A program made the position numbers and the translations under genes. DNA of 64,000 nt from Thinopyrum elongatum. Lineage: Eukaryota; Streptophyta; Magnoliopsida; Poales; Poaceae. The stretch spans positions 728,210,340 to 728,274,339 of the forward strand of contig CM022303.1 in assembly GCA_011799875.1 (NCBI GenBank), given 5' to 3'. The notes under the pieces are model-generated. The model saw only the letters and a program-made list of their open reading frames with translations. It was not told the DNA's origin and made no database searches. The stretch's first letter is position 1. Each line of letters starts with the position of its first letter. Below are positions 1 through 9,342 of the stretch, piece by piece.

Positions 1-36
1 CGGCCACTTGGACGCCGTTTGTGGCGCACACGGGCG

Positions 37-130
37 GGCCCATGAAGCAAAGCCATGGCGGCCACCGCCCAAACTACTAGTTGTTTAGTCCCACATTGCT
101 TCTGGTCACGCTTATTCACCTGTTTAAATA
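37..130 (+). promoter_or_regulatory. snRNA-type Pol III promoter, cassette 1 (MSP + USE + TATA)
   Basis: A monocot-specific RGCCCR element (GGCCCA, 37-42) precedes a USE (GTCCCACATTG, 88-98) and a TATA box (TTTAAATA, 123-130). The USE matches the plant snRNA consensus RTCCCACATCG at all but one position. The 24-bp gap (99-122) is the short spacing known for plant Pol III genes (U6, U3, 7SL); Pol II snRNA genes use about 33 bp. The start is expected near 152-155, exactly where a hairpin arm begins. Confidence 0.72.
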
Positions 131-152
131 CCGTCCTATGCGTACAATGTTG

Positions 153-286
153 AATCCTTTAGTGTGGCGGCCTTTCCTCAGTATGCTATTGTAAATGTTG
201 CTCTGGCACTCAAAAATCATGGAGTGTCACAGCAAAAATTTACATTAGTCTTCTGAGGTAAATCCGTCCACACTACAGGATTTTTT
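153..286 (+). ncRNA. predicted Pol III hairpin RNA, cassette 1
   Basis: The segment after the promoter folds on itself. Bases 153-167 pair with 268-282 at 14 of 15 positions. Inside are further stems: 176-181 with 253-258, 190-196 with 238-244, 198-202 with 231-235, and 207-211 with 222-226. A TTTTTT run (281-286) overlaps the end of the closing stem, and no TTTT occurs earlier, as a Pol III transcript needs. The predicted RNA is about 130 nt. It does not match U6, U3, 7SL or tRNA as I know them. Pairing and promoter are seen directly; transcription and function are inferred. Confidence 0.6.
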
Positions 287-360
287 AATCATGTGTTTTT
301 TGTTGATATTTACAAATTCAATGCTTGGATCAGATGAAGAGCAATCCGCAGCTCCAGAAT

Positions 361-443
361 AGTCAAATGTCATGATCTATATGACTTGACTTAAATTTTC
401 TGTCCGGCCGGCAGAGCATCGCCGCTTAGCCCGAACAGAAAAT
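361..443. repeat. two adjacent short inverted repeats downstream of cassette 1
   Basis: Bases 361-373 pair with 381-391 (11 bp with a 2-nt bulge). Bases 395-407 pair with 431-443 (ATTTTCTGTCCGG against its near-complement, one mismatch). The first resembles the 5' arm of the cassette 3 hairpin near 2635-2662, so it may be a decayed copy of the same RNA segment. No separate promoter was seen directly upstream. Confidence 0.5.
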
Positions 444-862
444 GTAATGCCCTGATCGTCTCAAGGCATCCGCCCTTTCCAGTTTTATTCGAAAAGAACT
501 ACCCCCCACCTCTGCAATTTTGCTAGTATATAAAAACAATAAAAAATATTGCATCATAGCACGGGTATACTTACCCAGAAGGGATGATGTACGTGTTACT
601 TTGCTTGTTGATAAATTCAACAAGCAGAGCAACACCTACACCATCTGGATCCATATACATGTAATATAAAGCAGTAATAACTGGACGTTATAATCTTATG
701 TGACTATTTAAACCACTACATATGAGTCTCCATAATCAATGTGGTACTAAAATTATTTATAAAAAGATGTTAGCCTACAGTGGCCAGAAAAGGCGCGCAC
801 AGGCCATGCAGCGGCAGCCTTCGTATGTGCGCTACCAATTGTGCGCCGCTACGGGCGCCAAC
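444..862. other. spacer between cassettes 1 and 2
   Basis: AT-rich sequence with no supported gene. GC content rises from about 780 onward, ahead of the cassette 2 promoter. A short open frame at 426-635 lacks protein-like composition. Confidence 0.5.
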
Positions 863-927
863 AGCCCAGAGTGCTTTATTTTTAGTCCCACATTGCTAAT
901 ATTGACGACGAATCATGGGTTTAAATA
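863..927 (+). promoter_or_regulatory. snRNA-type Pol III promoter, cassette 2
   Basis: AGCCCA (863-868) fits the RGCCCR element. The USE GTCCCACATTG is at 885-895 and TTTAAATA at 920-927, again 24 bp apart (896-919). The USE and TATA are identical to cassette 1, while the sequence between them differs almost completely (TTCTGG... against TAATAT...). That suggests the spacing and the two boxes are conserved, not just a recent copy. Confidence 0.72.
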
Positions 928-948
928 TCTGCATCCGTATATGACATC

Positions 949-1075
949 AAGTCCTTAATCATGGCAGCCCTACCTCACTATGCTTATGCAGGTTATGCTC
1001 TGTCATTGTGGAGTGATACAGCATGACCTGCATCAGTGTTGCGAGGTATGTCTGTCCACGTTGAAGGACTTTTTT
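949..1075 (+). ncRNA. predicted Pol III hairpin RNA, cassette 2
   Basis: AAGTCCTT (949-956) pairs perfectly with 1064-1071, which runs into TTTTTT (1070-1075). The inner stem is strong: 987-999 pairs with 1020-1032 over 13 positions with one G-U pair, and 972-976 pairs with 1043-1047. No TTTT occurs before the terminator. Length is about 125 nt. Primary sequence resembles cassette 1 only patchily (GGC-GCC-CTC-GTATGC near the 5' side), but the plan is the same: closing stem, middle stem, long apical stem. Function unknown. Confidence 0.6.
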
Positions 1076-1083
1076 ACATATCC

Positions 1084-2190
1084 GAGGGAGGTTTTTTTTT
1101 ACATCCTTCAAATGGGCCCAATTTTTTTCATAGGTTTGTACAGTCGTGGCAAGCAAGCATGCCAAGTTTTGGGCCATTTCGATCCTCCGAGAATTTTCTA
1201 CGATTTTTCTGGCTCTGAAACCGTAAAATACTCCCCGGATGTGGCGCGACATGAGTGTTGTCAGAACACAATGCAATTTTGCGTGGAGTCCTACGGTGGG
1301 CATGCCTACCCTCTCGCAAAACTTGGGGTTGTACTGAAGATGACCAAAAAATGACCTTCCTCTACGCACGCTGTTCTGGTAGGAGCGAAGGGCCCCGTCC
1401 TGAGAGAGGTTTTTTTCCACATCCTTCAAATGGACCCAATTTTTTTCATAGGTTTGTACAGTCATGGCAAGCAAGCATGCCAAGTTTCGGTTCATTTCGA
1501 ACCTCCGAGAATTTTTTACGATTTTCCCGGCTCTGAAACCGTAAAACACTCCTCGCATGGGACGCGACATGAGTATGTTGTCGGAACACGATGCAATTTT
1601 GCGTGGGGTCCTACGGTTGGCATGCCTACCCTCTCGCAAAATTTAGGGCCGTTCTGAAGATGACCAAAAAATGACCTTCCTCTGCGCACGCCGTTCTGGT
1701 AGAGTGAAGGGCCCCGTCCTGAGGGAGGTTTTTTTCGACATCCTTCAAATGGACCCAATTTTTTTTCATAGGTTTGTACAGTCTTGGCAAGCAAGCATGC
1801 CAAGTTTCAGGCCATTTCGAACCTCCGAGAATTTTCTACGATTTTTTCGGCTCTGAAACCGTAAAACACTCCCCGGACGTGACGCGACATGAGTATGTTG
1901 TCGGTACATACTGCAATATTGCGTGGGGTCCTACGGTGGGCATGCCTACCCTCTCGCAAAACTTGGGGTCGTCCTGAAGATGACCAAAAAATGACCTTCC
2001 TCTGCGCACGCCATTCTGGTAGGAGCGAAGGGCCATGTCCCGAGGGAGGTTTTTTTCGACATCCTTCAAATTGACCCAAAAAAAATTTTCATAGGTTTTA
2101 ACAGTCATGGCAAGCAAGCATGCCAAGTTTCGGGCCTTTTCGAACCCCCGAGAATTTTCTACGATTTTCCCGGCTCTGAAACCGAAACAC
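1084..2190. repeat. tandem repeat of ~319 bp, three full copies plus a partial
   Basis: Units start with GAG(G/A)GAGGT at 1084, 1402, 1721 and 2042, giving periods of 318, 319 and 321 bp. The marker CTACGGTGGGCATGCC recurs at 1291, 1611 and 1931 at exactly 320-bp steps. The last copy stops near 2190. Many short open frames on both strands here share the same peptides in shifted frames and are by-products of the repeat. A diverged single copy follows cassette 3 (about 2745-2870), so the unit is the amplified 3' flank of this kind of cassette. Confidence 0.85.
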
Positions 2191-2475
2191 ACTCAGTGAT
2201 AAATGCACATATTAAATTATTATTTTTTCTCATATACATACTATAAAAATATTGCACACTAATACTACAATTCATAAAAAGGAGTTTACATACAACGTAA
2301 AACTCATTAAAGTACACATAAAACTTGGCAACTTACAAAGTATAAATCGTTTCGTAATTAAAATACTATATGTACATATATACAAATTATAAAGTATAAA
2401 AATAAATAAATTATTACATGAGCGGGGCCAGTAACGGCGCGCGTGCATGCGGTCGACGGCGCTTGCGCCTTATGA
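2191..2475. other. AT-rich spacer, then GC-rich lead-in to cassette 3
   Basis: No gene seen. Bases 2191-2415 are AT-rich. One stretch (CGTTTCGTAA, about 2349-2358) is also found after cassette 3 near 3040, supporting shared ancestry of the two cassettes. From 2420 the sequence becomes GC-rich. Confidence 0.5.
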
Positions 2476-2598
2476 GGCCCATAAACGGCGCGCGTGGGCC
2501 GGCCTAGACGACGCGGGGCGGGGGGACAGCAGAGCGGCGCGGGGAGGCTTGTTTAGTCCCACCTCGCCCGCCGAAGGAGCTCCACACCGGCTTAAATA
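2476..2598 (+). promoter_or_regulatory. snRNA-type Pol III promoter, cassette 3
   Basis: GGCCCA (2476-2481), USE GTCCCACCTCG (2556-2566, one mismatch to RTCCCACATCG) and CTTAAATA (2591-2598). The USE-TATA gap is 24 bp (2567-2590), as in the other three cassettes. The expected start near 2622-2623 coincides with the first base of a long foldback. Confidence 0.75.
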
Positions 2599-2621
2599 GC
2601 CGCGTTCGTATAGCCAGGTAA

Positions 2622-2735
2622 GATAACTAGTAATAATGTCATGATATATTTGATTTGACTTTACACAACTGTTGTTCTGTGACAATTGTGTCAGGTCAAA
2701 TCAGATATATCAGGACGTTACTACTAGCTATTTTT
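2622..2735 (+). ncRNA. predicted Pol III transcript: 49-bp foldback, miRNA-precursor-like, cassette 3
   Basis: The clearest of the four. Bases 2623-2671 pair with 2683-2731: 41 of 49 positions are Watson-Crick and 3 more are G-U, with an 11-nt loop (2672-2682). The 3' arm ends directly in TTTTT (2731-2735), with no earlier TTTT. The whole predicted RNA, about 113 nt, is therefore hairpin. The size and scattered mismatches are those of a plant miRNA or siRNA precursor, but plant MIRNA genes are normally Pol II transcribed. No known miRNA was recognised in either arm. It could also be a decayed inverted-repeat element that happens to lie behind the promoter. Confidence 0.65.
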
Positions 2736-2744
2736 ATTTTCTAC

Positions 2745-3313
2745 ACCCTTGAACCGAACCCAAATTTTTTCCGGGTCACGTCACGCCGTTCATCAACAAG
2801 TTTCGTGCCTTATGGACACTCCATTATTTTTCATGGGTTTTCTTGGCCTTGAAACCACTCAACGGAGAAACACACATATATAAAAATGTACTAGAAATAT
2901 ATATTTATAAACATACTATAAATATTGAAATACGTTTAAAAACATACTATAAATATATTTAACAATATACTATAAATATATTACTATAGGTACTACAGAA
3001 TGGACTTTGCATAAAACATACATCTGATGAAGTCTAATTCGTTTCGTAAGAAAAATGTATTTTAAATCATTTTAATTTTTTATCATTGGCATGTACTTAA
3101 ATATAACTCATTACATTAAAATAATATGGTTATAAAAAATCAATAATACTTCTATTTTAATATATTTTTTAAACCAAATAAAACAATTCAAACAAATTTG
3201 CATGCACTCAAATATTTGTTACATTTTATTTTTTCGACAGTAAAAAAACAAAAGTTGCCACTGGGCAACAACAAACGCCCCCTTTCGGCCCGTCTAGACG
3301 GCTCGAGACAGGC
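2745..3313. other. cassette 3 3' flank and AT-rich spacer
   Basis: Bases 2745-2870 align loosely to the 319-bp unit (CCTTGAACCGAACCCAAATTT... through GGCCTTGAAACC). Then follows very AT-rich DNA with repeated ACATACTATAAATAT-like motifs. GC content rises again from about 3250 ahead of cassette 4. No gene is supported. Confidence 0.5.
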
Positions 3314-3407
3314 GGCCCAAATGGCGCCTATCGTACGCGCAGCGCCTACCGAAACCTAACTTTAGTCCCACCTCGCCTAGCGGAGCTCGCCCTCACCTGC
3401 TTAAATA
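3314..3407 (+). promoter_or_regulatory. snRNA-type Pol III promoter, cassette 4
   Basis: GGCCCA (3314-3319), USE GTCCCACCTCG (3365-3375, identical to cassette 3) and CTTAAATA (3400-3407), with the same 24-bp gap (3376-3399). MSP-USE distances differ between cassettes (45, 16, 74 and 45 bp), while the USE-TATA distance never does. Confidence 0.72.
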
Positions 3408-3430
3408 GCAGTCGCCATCCTACCCGCCGT

Positions 3431-3583
3431 ACCCCTTCGAATAAAAGACCCCCTCGCCTACTCTCTCATCGCCGCCAAGTTTGTCCTGTGGGCCTTGGGG
3501 GCCGAAAAGCCTTCCCTTTCGCCGTTGGCTTGATCGGGATCGGCCTAGTACGCCTCACTCGGCACCGGGCCGGCGATCTTTTT
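3431..3583 (+). ncRNA. predicted Pol III RNA, cassette 4 (GC-rich)
   Basis: From the expected start (about 3431) to TTTTT (3579-3583) there is no TTTT. ATCGCCG (3468-3474) pairs with CGGCGAT (3571-3577) just before the terminator. The first ~37 nt lie outside that stem, unlike cassettes 1-3, and the interior is GC-rich with no single dominant hairpin that I can see by eye. An open frame at 3488-3721 runs through the terminator and into a T-rich tract and is not convincing. It is not recognisable as U6, U3, 7SL, MRP or telomerase RNA. Confidence 0.5.
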
Positions 3584-3888
3584 ATTTATGTCGTTTCTTT
3601 TTTTTTTGGTTTTGTTTCTTTATTTAATTTTGTAATGTTCAACTCTTATTTTTATGTAATCTTTAATGTCTTTTTGTGTTTTTTCACCTTTTTCCATTTA
3701 AACTTTTCAATTTTCATTTAAATTTGAAAATTTAAACAATTATTGAACGACATCCATTCAAACAAGCGATATTTTATTCTAGTTAATAGAAATATTTTAC
3801 ATAATACTAGAACTTAAACTTAACTAAACAACATTACGAAAATAATTTAACTTAACTAACAACATTATGAAAATGAAAAACCCCTAAA
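3584..3888. other. AT-rich 3' flank of the split gene
   Basis: T-rich then A-rich DNA between cassette 4 and the minus-strand gene. It is probably the 3' UTR and downstream region of that gene. No other feature was found. Confidence 0.45.
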
Positions 3889-4114
3889 CTACTCGTCCTT
3901 GACGCCGCCGAAGTCCTCCTAGTCGAACAGGAGCTCGTCCCCGCCGTCGTCGCCATCGTCGTCGTTGCTACTGCTGTCGACGGGCACCGCGGGCAGCACG
4001 GGCGCCGCCATCGAGTCCGCCACCGCGGCATGGTACCCGGGGAAATCCGGTGGGTCCTCTGGGTGCCCGGCGGCCGGGGCGAGCTGCATGTACTCCTGCA
4101 GCAGGGCTGGTGGC
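3889..4114 (-). pseudogene. 3' part of a Triticeae unknown-function gene, separated by a retrotransposon
   Basis: This is the C-terminal portion of the gene whose 5' part is at 13786-14482. Read on the minus strand from 4109, it continues in frame after the shared GTGGC target duplication (4110-4114). It gives a tail of about 63 residues, starting near PALLQEYMQLAP and passing through an acidic stretch (SSSNDDDGDDGGDELLFD) to a TAG at 3919-3921. After that TAG the same frame encodes EDFGGVKDE and reaches a second stop at 3889-3891, so the TAG may be a mutated TGG. A longer frame (to 4191) starts inside the LTR and is an artefact of the insertion. Confidence 0.7.
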
Positions 4115-6288
4115 TGTAGGGTAACGCAGCAGAAAACAAAAATTTTCCGACCTACGCACCAGCCCAGGACCACTATGGAGACTGCATACAAGGTTTGATC
4201 ATTTTCGTTACCGACTCGTAGCGCAGCGGAAGTAGAGTCGATGACGATCGGCGGTGCAGATCCCCGCAGCTAGGATTTACAACCTCCCAACCGCGAGGAT
4301 GTATACCCTCATCCGCGCCCCGGACAGCCCTCCGGGAGGCGGTCGAATAGTCCCCCGGACGGTGTCGCGGACAGCCCTTCGGGAGGACCTTCGAAACTCG
4401 GACGGTCACTCGGACAGCCCTTCGGGAGGACTCACAGAACTCGGACCGTCACTTGGACAGCCCTTCGGGAGGCACTCACGAACAGCCCCTCGGGCACTAA
4501 GATCGAAACTACGACCTCTCTACAGAGTTGCACACATACGGTGTCATCTATCCGGCAGGGCTTCGCCGTCCAGAACTAGTTCCCACCGGAACCTAGACAG
4601 CCTTTCGGCTCTACGAAACTATTTCGCGGGGAGGGAGAGAGAAGCCAGATCATTGCAATGGCACTTGTATGTGAGAAGGGATGGAGTTGTGGGCAGCCCA
4701 CTCTCCTCTATTTATAGGAAAGCCAAGGGGTAAAGTTGGCATTCACAAATACCAAAAGTACCCCCACTTTATGTCATTTACATAAAGAATAAAGCAAAAA
4801 GGAGTGCCATGTGGAGCTCCATGGAGCTCCACCCTCCATGGCTGGCCACCCCTTGGGGGGGGCCCCCCTAAGGGGGCTTCCTTAGTGCCTAAGGCTTCTA
4901 GAAGCCTTTTGGGAAATTTCCCAAAAGGTGCTTTCCATAAAATTCCCAAAAAGCACTTTCACTATTCACGACGACATTTTTCAGCGTCCGTTCGAACTGA
5001 AAATATTTATGTGGGCTTAGAACATTTCTAGTACACACTAAAATAATTTTCAACGCGTTCTGGAACAATTCCAGTTTAGTGATTTCATCTGCGAAAAGCA
5101 TCTGATGCGGTTCCGGCAGCCTCGGAACATTTCCGGTTTTTCTTCCAGAAAATTCCTAGAAGTTTCCAGAATAATTCTGGCATCCTCCAAGAATTATCAG
5201 GCATGTGCCGAAACCATTTTGACTTAATGGTATCCCCTGAAACAACTTTTCAGTTTCACCGGAACTCATCTGGTGACCTCTCTCTACGGAACTTTTCCGC
5301 TGTACGAAACTTTTCGGTGTCCGAAACTTTTTCGGTGATTTTCTCTCAGACTCCCTGTCTAGTATTCAGCAGATAGATGACCCTTAAGCGTGTGACCCTA
5401 TAGGTTCGGTGAAGTATAGACATGACACGGAAACCCGTTCCGATCAATGATCAACATCGGAGCCGTGGACACCCATATTGACCCCTATACCCACACGAAT
5501 GAATATTCGAGTGAACCTCCAGTTGCCGTGTGCTATTCCTGTTGCTTCGCGATATGTTACAAATACCCGAGGTGAGACATGTTGGCATTCCCGTGGATCA
5601 ACAACTTGTCCACTATGCTAGTCACCTCGTTACCGGTATTGTTCTCTTTTCTCGTTACCGTGTTCCGGCATCCCCGTGATCAAATCACAAAGTGTCTGGC
5701 CAGACGATGATGGATACCGTAACACCGAGAGGGCCCAGAGATATCTCTCCATCGTCGGAGAAGCAAATCCCAATCTTGAGCTATCAAGTTACTTGACATA
5801 CTTTCCCATGAACCCGTAAGCCGCCGTAATAGCCATCCAGTTACGGATGACGTTTAACAAACCCCAAAGTTCATGAATCAAGCATGAAGAAACTCGATAC
5901 TCTCATGGTCTGAGGAATTATGCAAACGTTAACCATCTCTGTGTTATTAACCATAAACTTATGACGAATGAATCTCATAGCATAACATCAATCGGGTCGA
6001 TTCAACACAAATGTTCTTCTAACATTGTGCCCTCAAAGCTGCTGGCATAGACATGCCCATGATTGGGAAAACATAATCATCATGCAACACTTGAGCTAGT
6101 CTTAGAGGCAAGACTAGGAATACTTTTTACCGTTTATTATTCCACACGTGCACATGGGTTTTCCCCAGAGCCTTTATGGATATACGGGCTCGGGAACCAC
6201 AGTAGTTATAGCATGGAACATAAACATAATTATGAGCAAGGAGATAAATAATAACATTTATTATTGCCTCTAGGGCATATCTCCTACA
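4115..6288 (-). repeat. 3' LTR of the copia element
   Basis: 2174 bp, TGTAGGGTAACG at the left and ATCTCCTACA at the right. On the minus strand TATAAATA (4709-4716) is the likely TATA box. An open frame of 159 codons at 4254-4733 is present identically in the other LTR; it reads the antisense of a GC-rich repeat and is not a gene. Confidence 0.93.
4321..4495. repeat. five copies of GGACAGCCCTTCGGGAGG-like hairpin motif in the LTR
   Basis: Motif copies start near 4321, 4369, 4411, 4455 and 4481, each able to form a CCC-TTCG-GGG type mini-hairpin. The same array is in the other LTR (about 11819-11993). It lies on the R/U5 side of the TATA box in the minus-strand direction, so it would be in the transcript. 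Confidence 0.7.
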
Positions 6289-6304
6289 GACTCCCACTTG
6301 CACT
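6289..6304 (-). other. polypurine tract next to the 3' LTR
   Basis: The minus strand reads GTGCAAGTGGGAGTC directly before TGTAGGAGATATG. AAGTGGGAG before the LTR start is the arrangement known from Angela/BARE elements, and it fixes the element's orientation. Confidence 0.75.
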
Positions 6305-9009
6305 AGAGTCAATAATCTAGTTAATGTTAATGCACTTTACACCTATGGCACATTGGTGTAAAATATGCTTCGCATGTGGTATAGCCTGATGTCCAACGGA
6401 TCTGACGACTTCAGATCCGTGTGTATCTTTGCATATCCTCGCGTTTTCACGCTTTCACAAAATTCATATTTTGTGTACACCTTGCTTTGTATATGTGTGA
6501 ATCATTGGTCGAAACCTGATTCCTCAGACTGAGCTATGGAGCAACTATCTGCAATAGTGTCCCATTGACCAAGCCTTCTTGGAACCATACTAAGTTCATG
6601 AATGAACTATATGATTCAACAACTTCTTTGTCGCTTCTAAAGCGTCAACATACTTAGCCTTTGTTATAGAATTCGCCTCAGTATCTTGTTTGGAACAATT
6701 TCCAACTACCGTGCCACCATATTGTGTATTGCACAAAACCCTTAACTTTAAATCGAAAATCGCATGGAGAAAAGATGAAGACTGTATCGATGTAACCTTT
6801 TACAACGAACTCTTCATGATTTCCGATTGCGAGAAAACATGTCATCAGTGCTACTATAGTACTCAATGACCCTTTTTCACTGTTGTCCCATGATCAGTAC
6901 TTTTGATCACTTTGGTATCTATACTCTCAACATCTTTGGAGTATTGGACATATCTGGTTGTTTTACATACCATGGAATACATGATTAATCCAAACACGAA
7001 GGTGTGTGGAATCTCCATCATGTATTTTGCTCATCAGTGTTTTTGGGACACCGAGTCTTGCAAAAACTCTTTCCATGTGACTTCGGCAAGAATCACTCCT
7101 TGGCGTTTTAAATGCTAAAAAGTTTTAGCATCTTGTCAATATGTATTTATTGCTTAGCCCCATTAGGTAAATCTATCTCCATAGATCATCATGCCTAATA
7201 TAAAGGCTATTTTGCCCAAGCACTTCATCGAAAAACTATTTTCAAATGAAGTCCTAATTCGTGTCAAGAAATTTATTTCCAATTAACAATGTGTCAAGCA
7301 CACAACGTTTTTAGAAATTTTATTATGCTCCCACTTACTTTCTTGAATCATAAGCATCTTCGTTACCCATTGATGAAGTCAAACCCCTTTGACCATTTCA
7401 TCAAAACACGAAGATTCCAACTCCATTTTGCTCTCTTCTGTCCATTGCTGGAACTCTGAAGTTTGCATACTTACTAGCATCCTCTGGAATGACAAAATAC
7501 CTTGGACTGTAACACATGCAAGTCCTTGGTTTTATTTCCATCAGATGGAAATCCTTTTGTCATCCTTTGTTTCATATCTCATGATTGAAATATGTATTAA
7601 TTGCTAGTTCAACCCGAACCGACTTTAAGCATCGCTACGATGAAACAACCTCATCGTAGTCAACTCCTTGAACTCGTTATTGCAACAAGTCGAGCTTTAT
7701 GGATAAAACATTTTTACCCGTATCAGTTTTTAGTTCCATAAAATTCGTTAGACTCTAAGTCTTTCAAAAGGTGTATCAAGGTTTTAATCTTGAAACATTT
7801 ATATGGAGACTATCTCGGATTGTATTGGCATTTAGCCAATTCCGGAGTCAGGGCCCATCAACGCTTCCTTGTGTATCGTAGGTATACTGTTGTCTAACAA
7901 CAATATCTCGTTTGCGCACCTGAGAGGTTTGCACGAGCCTTGCCTACGTGGTTCAGCTGCAAGTTCGACCGAAGTCCATACATTTTATTGTAGAGACTTC
8001 CGTATCAGTCATAGTAGGAAACTCTGGAATTACTTCCAAGGTCTCTTTCCTTTGACCTGATGACGGAGATACTGGTTATCTCGTCGAGTTGCATTATTCT
8101 CCCACTCACCTTTTTGAAAGAACCATTTTCTTCAAAAAGCATACCGTTCTTTGTGGCAAACCTATTTGCCTCGGTATAGTGAGGGAGGAATACCCAATGA
8201 CTTGGGATAACCTACAAAGTAGCACTTGTCTGATTTTGGAATAGGTTTGTAACCTTTTACACAAGCCCCATATTCCAAATGTTTAAGAAAAGATATAACA
8301 TGGTTGGGCGTACCATACCATGGTGTCATTTCAACAGACCCGATGGAGCTCTTTTCAGTGTAAAAGCCGCAGTCTCTAAAGCATCACTCTTTAAAAGGGA
8401 TAATGGCAAATTTATTTATGTCATCTTTGATCTTACCATGTCATAAATGGTTCGATTACATTTTCACGGACTTTCCACTTGCAGTGGTGTTCCGGGAGGT
8501 GCAAGTTATGAAACTACTTTCACAACTCATCAGACATTCGCTAAACTTGTAACTCAAATATTCCTTTCTGCAATCAAATTGTAGAAACATAATTTTCTTG
8601 TTACAATAACTTCTACTTCCTTTTTGAAAACCTTTCGAATGAATTCAAAAGATCCAGACTTACGTCTCATCAAGTAAATATCCACATATCTACTTGAGTC
8701 ATTTCTAAAGATTGATAAATCCACTACTAACAACATTTATCGGACTACACACATCAAATGTATGATCACCAATAAGTTTGTTGTCCGTTCCTTATGGTCT
8801 GTGAACGGTATTTCAGTTACTTCACTTTTCGGAGGAAAGTTGCAAGTGTCAGATGATTCAAAATCAAATGACTTCAAAAATCCATCATAATGGATTTTAT
8901 CCATGCGGGTTTCTCCAATGTGACCAAATGCAGTGCCACACTTGTGTGGTATTCTTTTAGTCTTTATGATATTTAGCGTCAGTGTTATGGATGTATCATA
9001 TTACCATCA

Positions 9010-9342
9010 ATATTCATAGCATACGTCCCATCGAGGATGGAAGCATGGCCCTTCATGTTATTCATAATACTGAACAACAATTGTTCCTTTTATGAACAAC
9101 CTTTTTGCAACTACATTGTGCAAGGGGCTAGAGTGTAAAACTCTAAAATGAATTATGAATGTAAATCCAGAGGTAATATATTATTATCAATATTCATAAT
9201 GAAAGTATGCCCTTATGTTATTCATAACACCGAACATAAAAAGTTCTCTTATGAACAACCTTCTTGCAAGATACCTTATGCAAAGGGCTAGAGTGTGAAA
9301 CTCTAAAATGAATTATGAAAGTAAATACATAGGTAATACACC
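9010..9342. repeat. tandem duplication (~165 bp) within the element interior
   Basis: Two adjacent diverged copies share TTATGTTATTCATAA, ATGAACAACCTT, GGGCTAGAGTGT and CTCTAAAATGAATTATGAA. Several indels separate them, so the duplication is older than the LTR pair. Confidence 0.7.

Noticed and set aside
959..2192. Overlapping 60-226-codon frames on both strands
   Set aside because: They repeat the same peptides in different frames with the 319-bp period and have no start, splice or domain logic; they are products of the tandem repeat.
37..3583. Cassette RNAs as U6, U3, 7SL or telomerase RNA genes
   Set aside because: None shows the known conserved blocks (for example U6 ACAGAGA or a telomere template); only the promoter type matches.
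4254..4733. 159-codon frame, also found identically at 11752-12231
   Set aside because: It lies inside both LTRs, opposite to element transcription, and reads through the GC-rich hairpin motif array; identity between copies is LTR identity.
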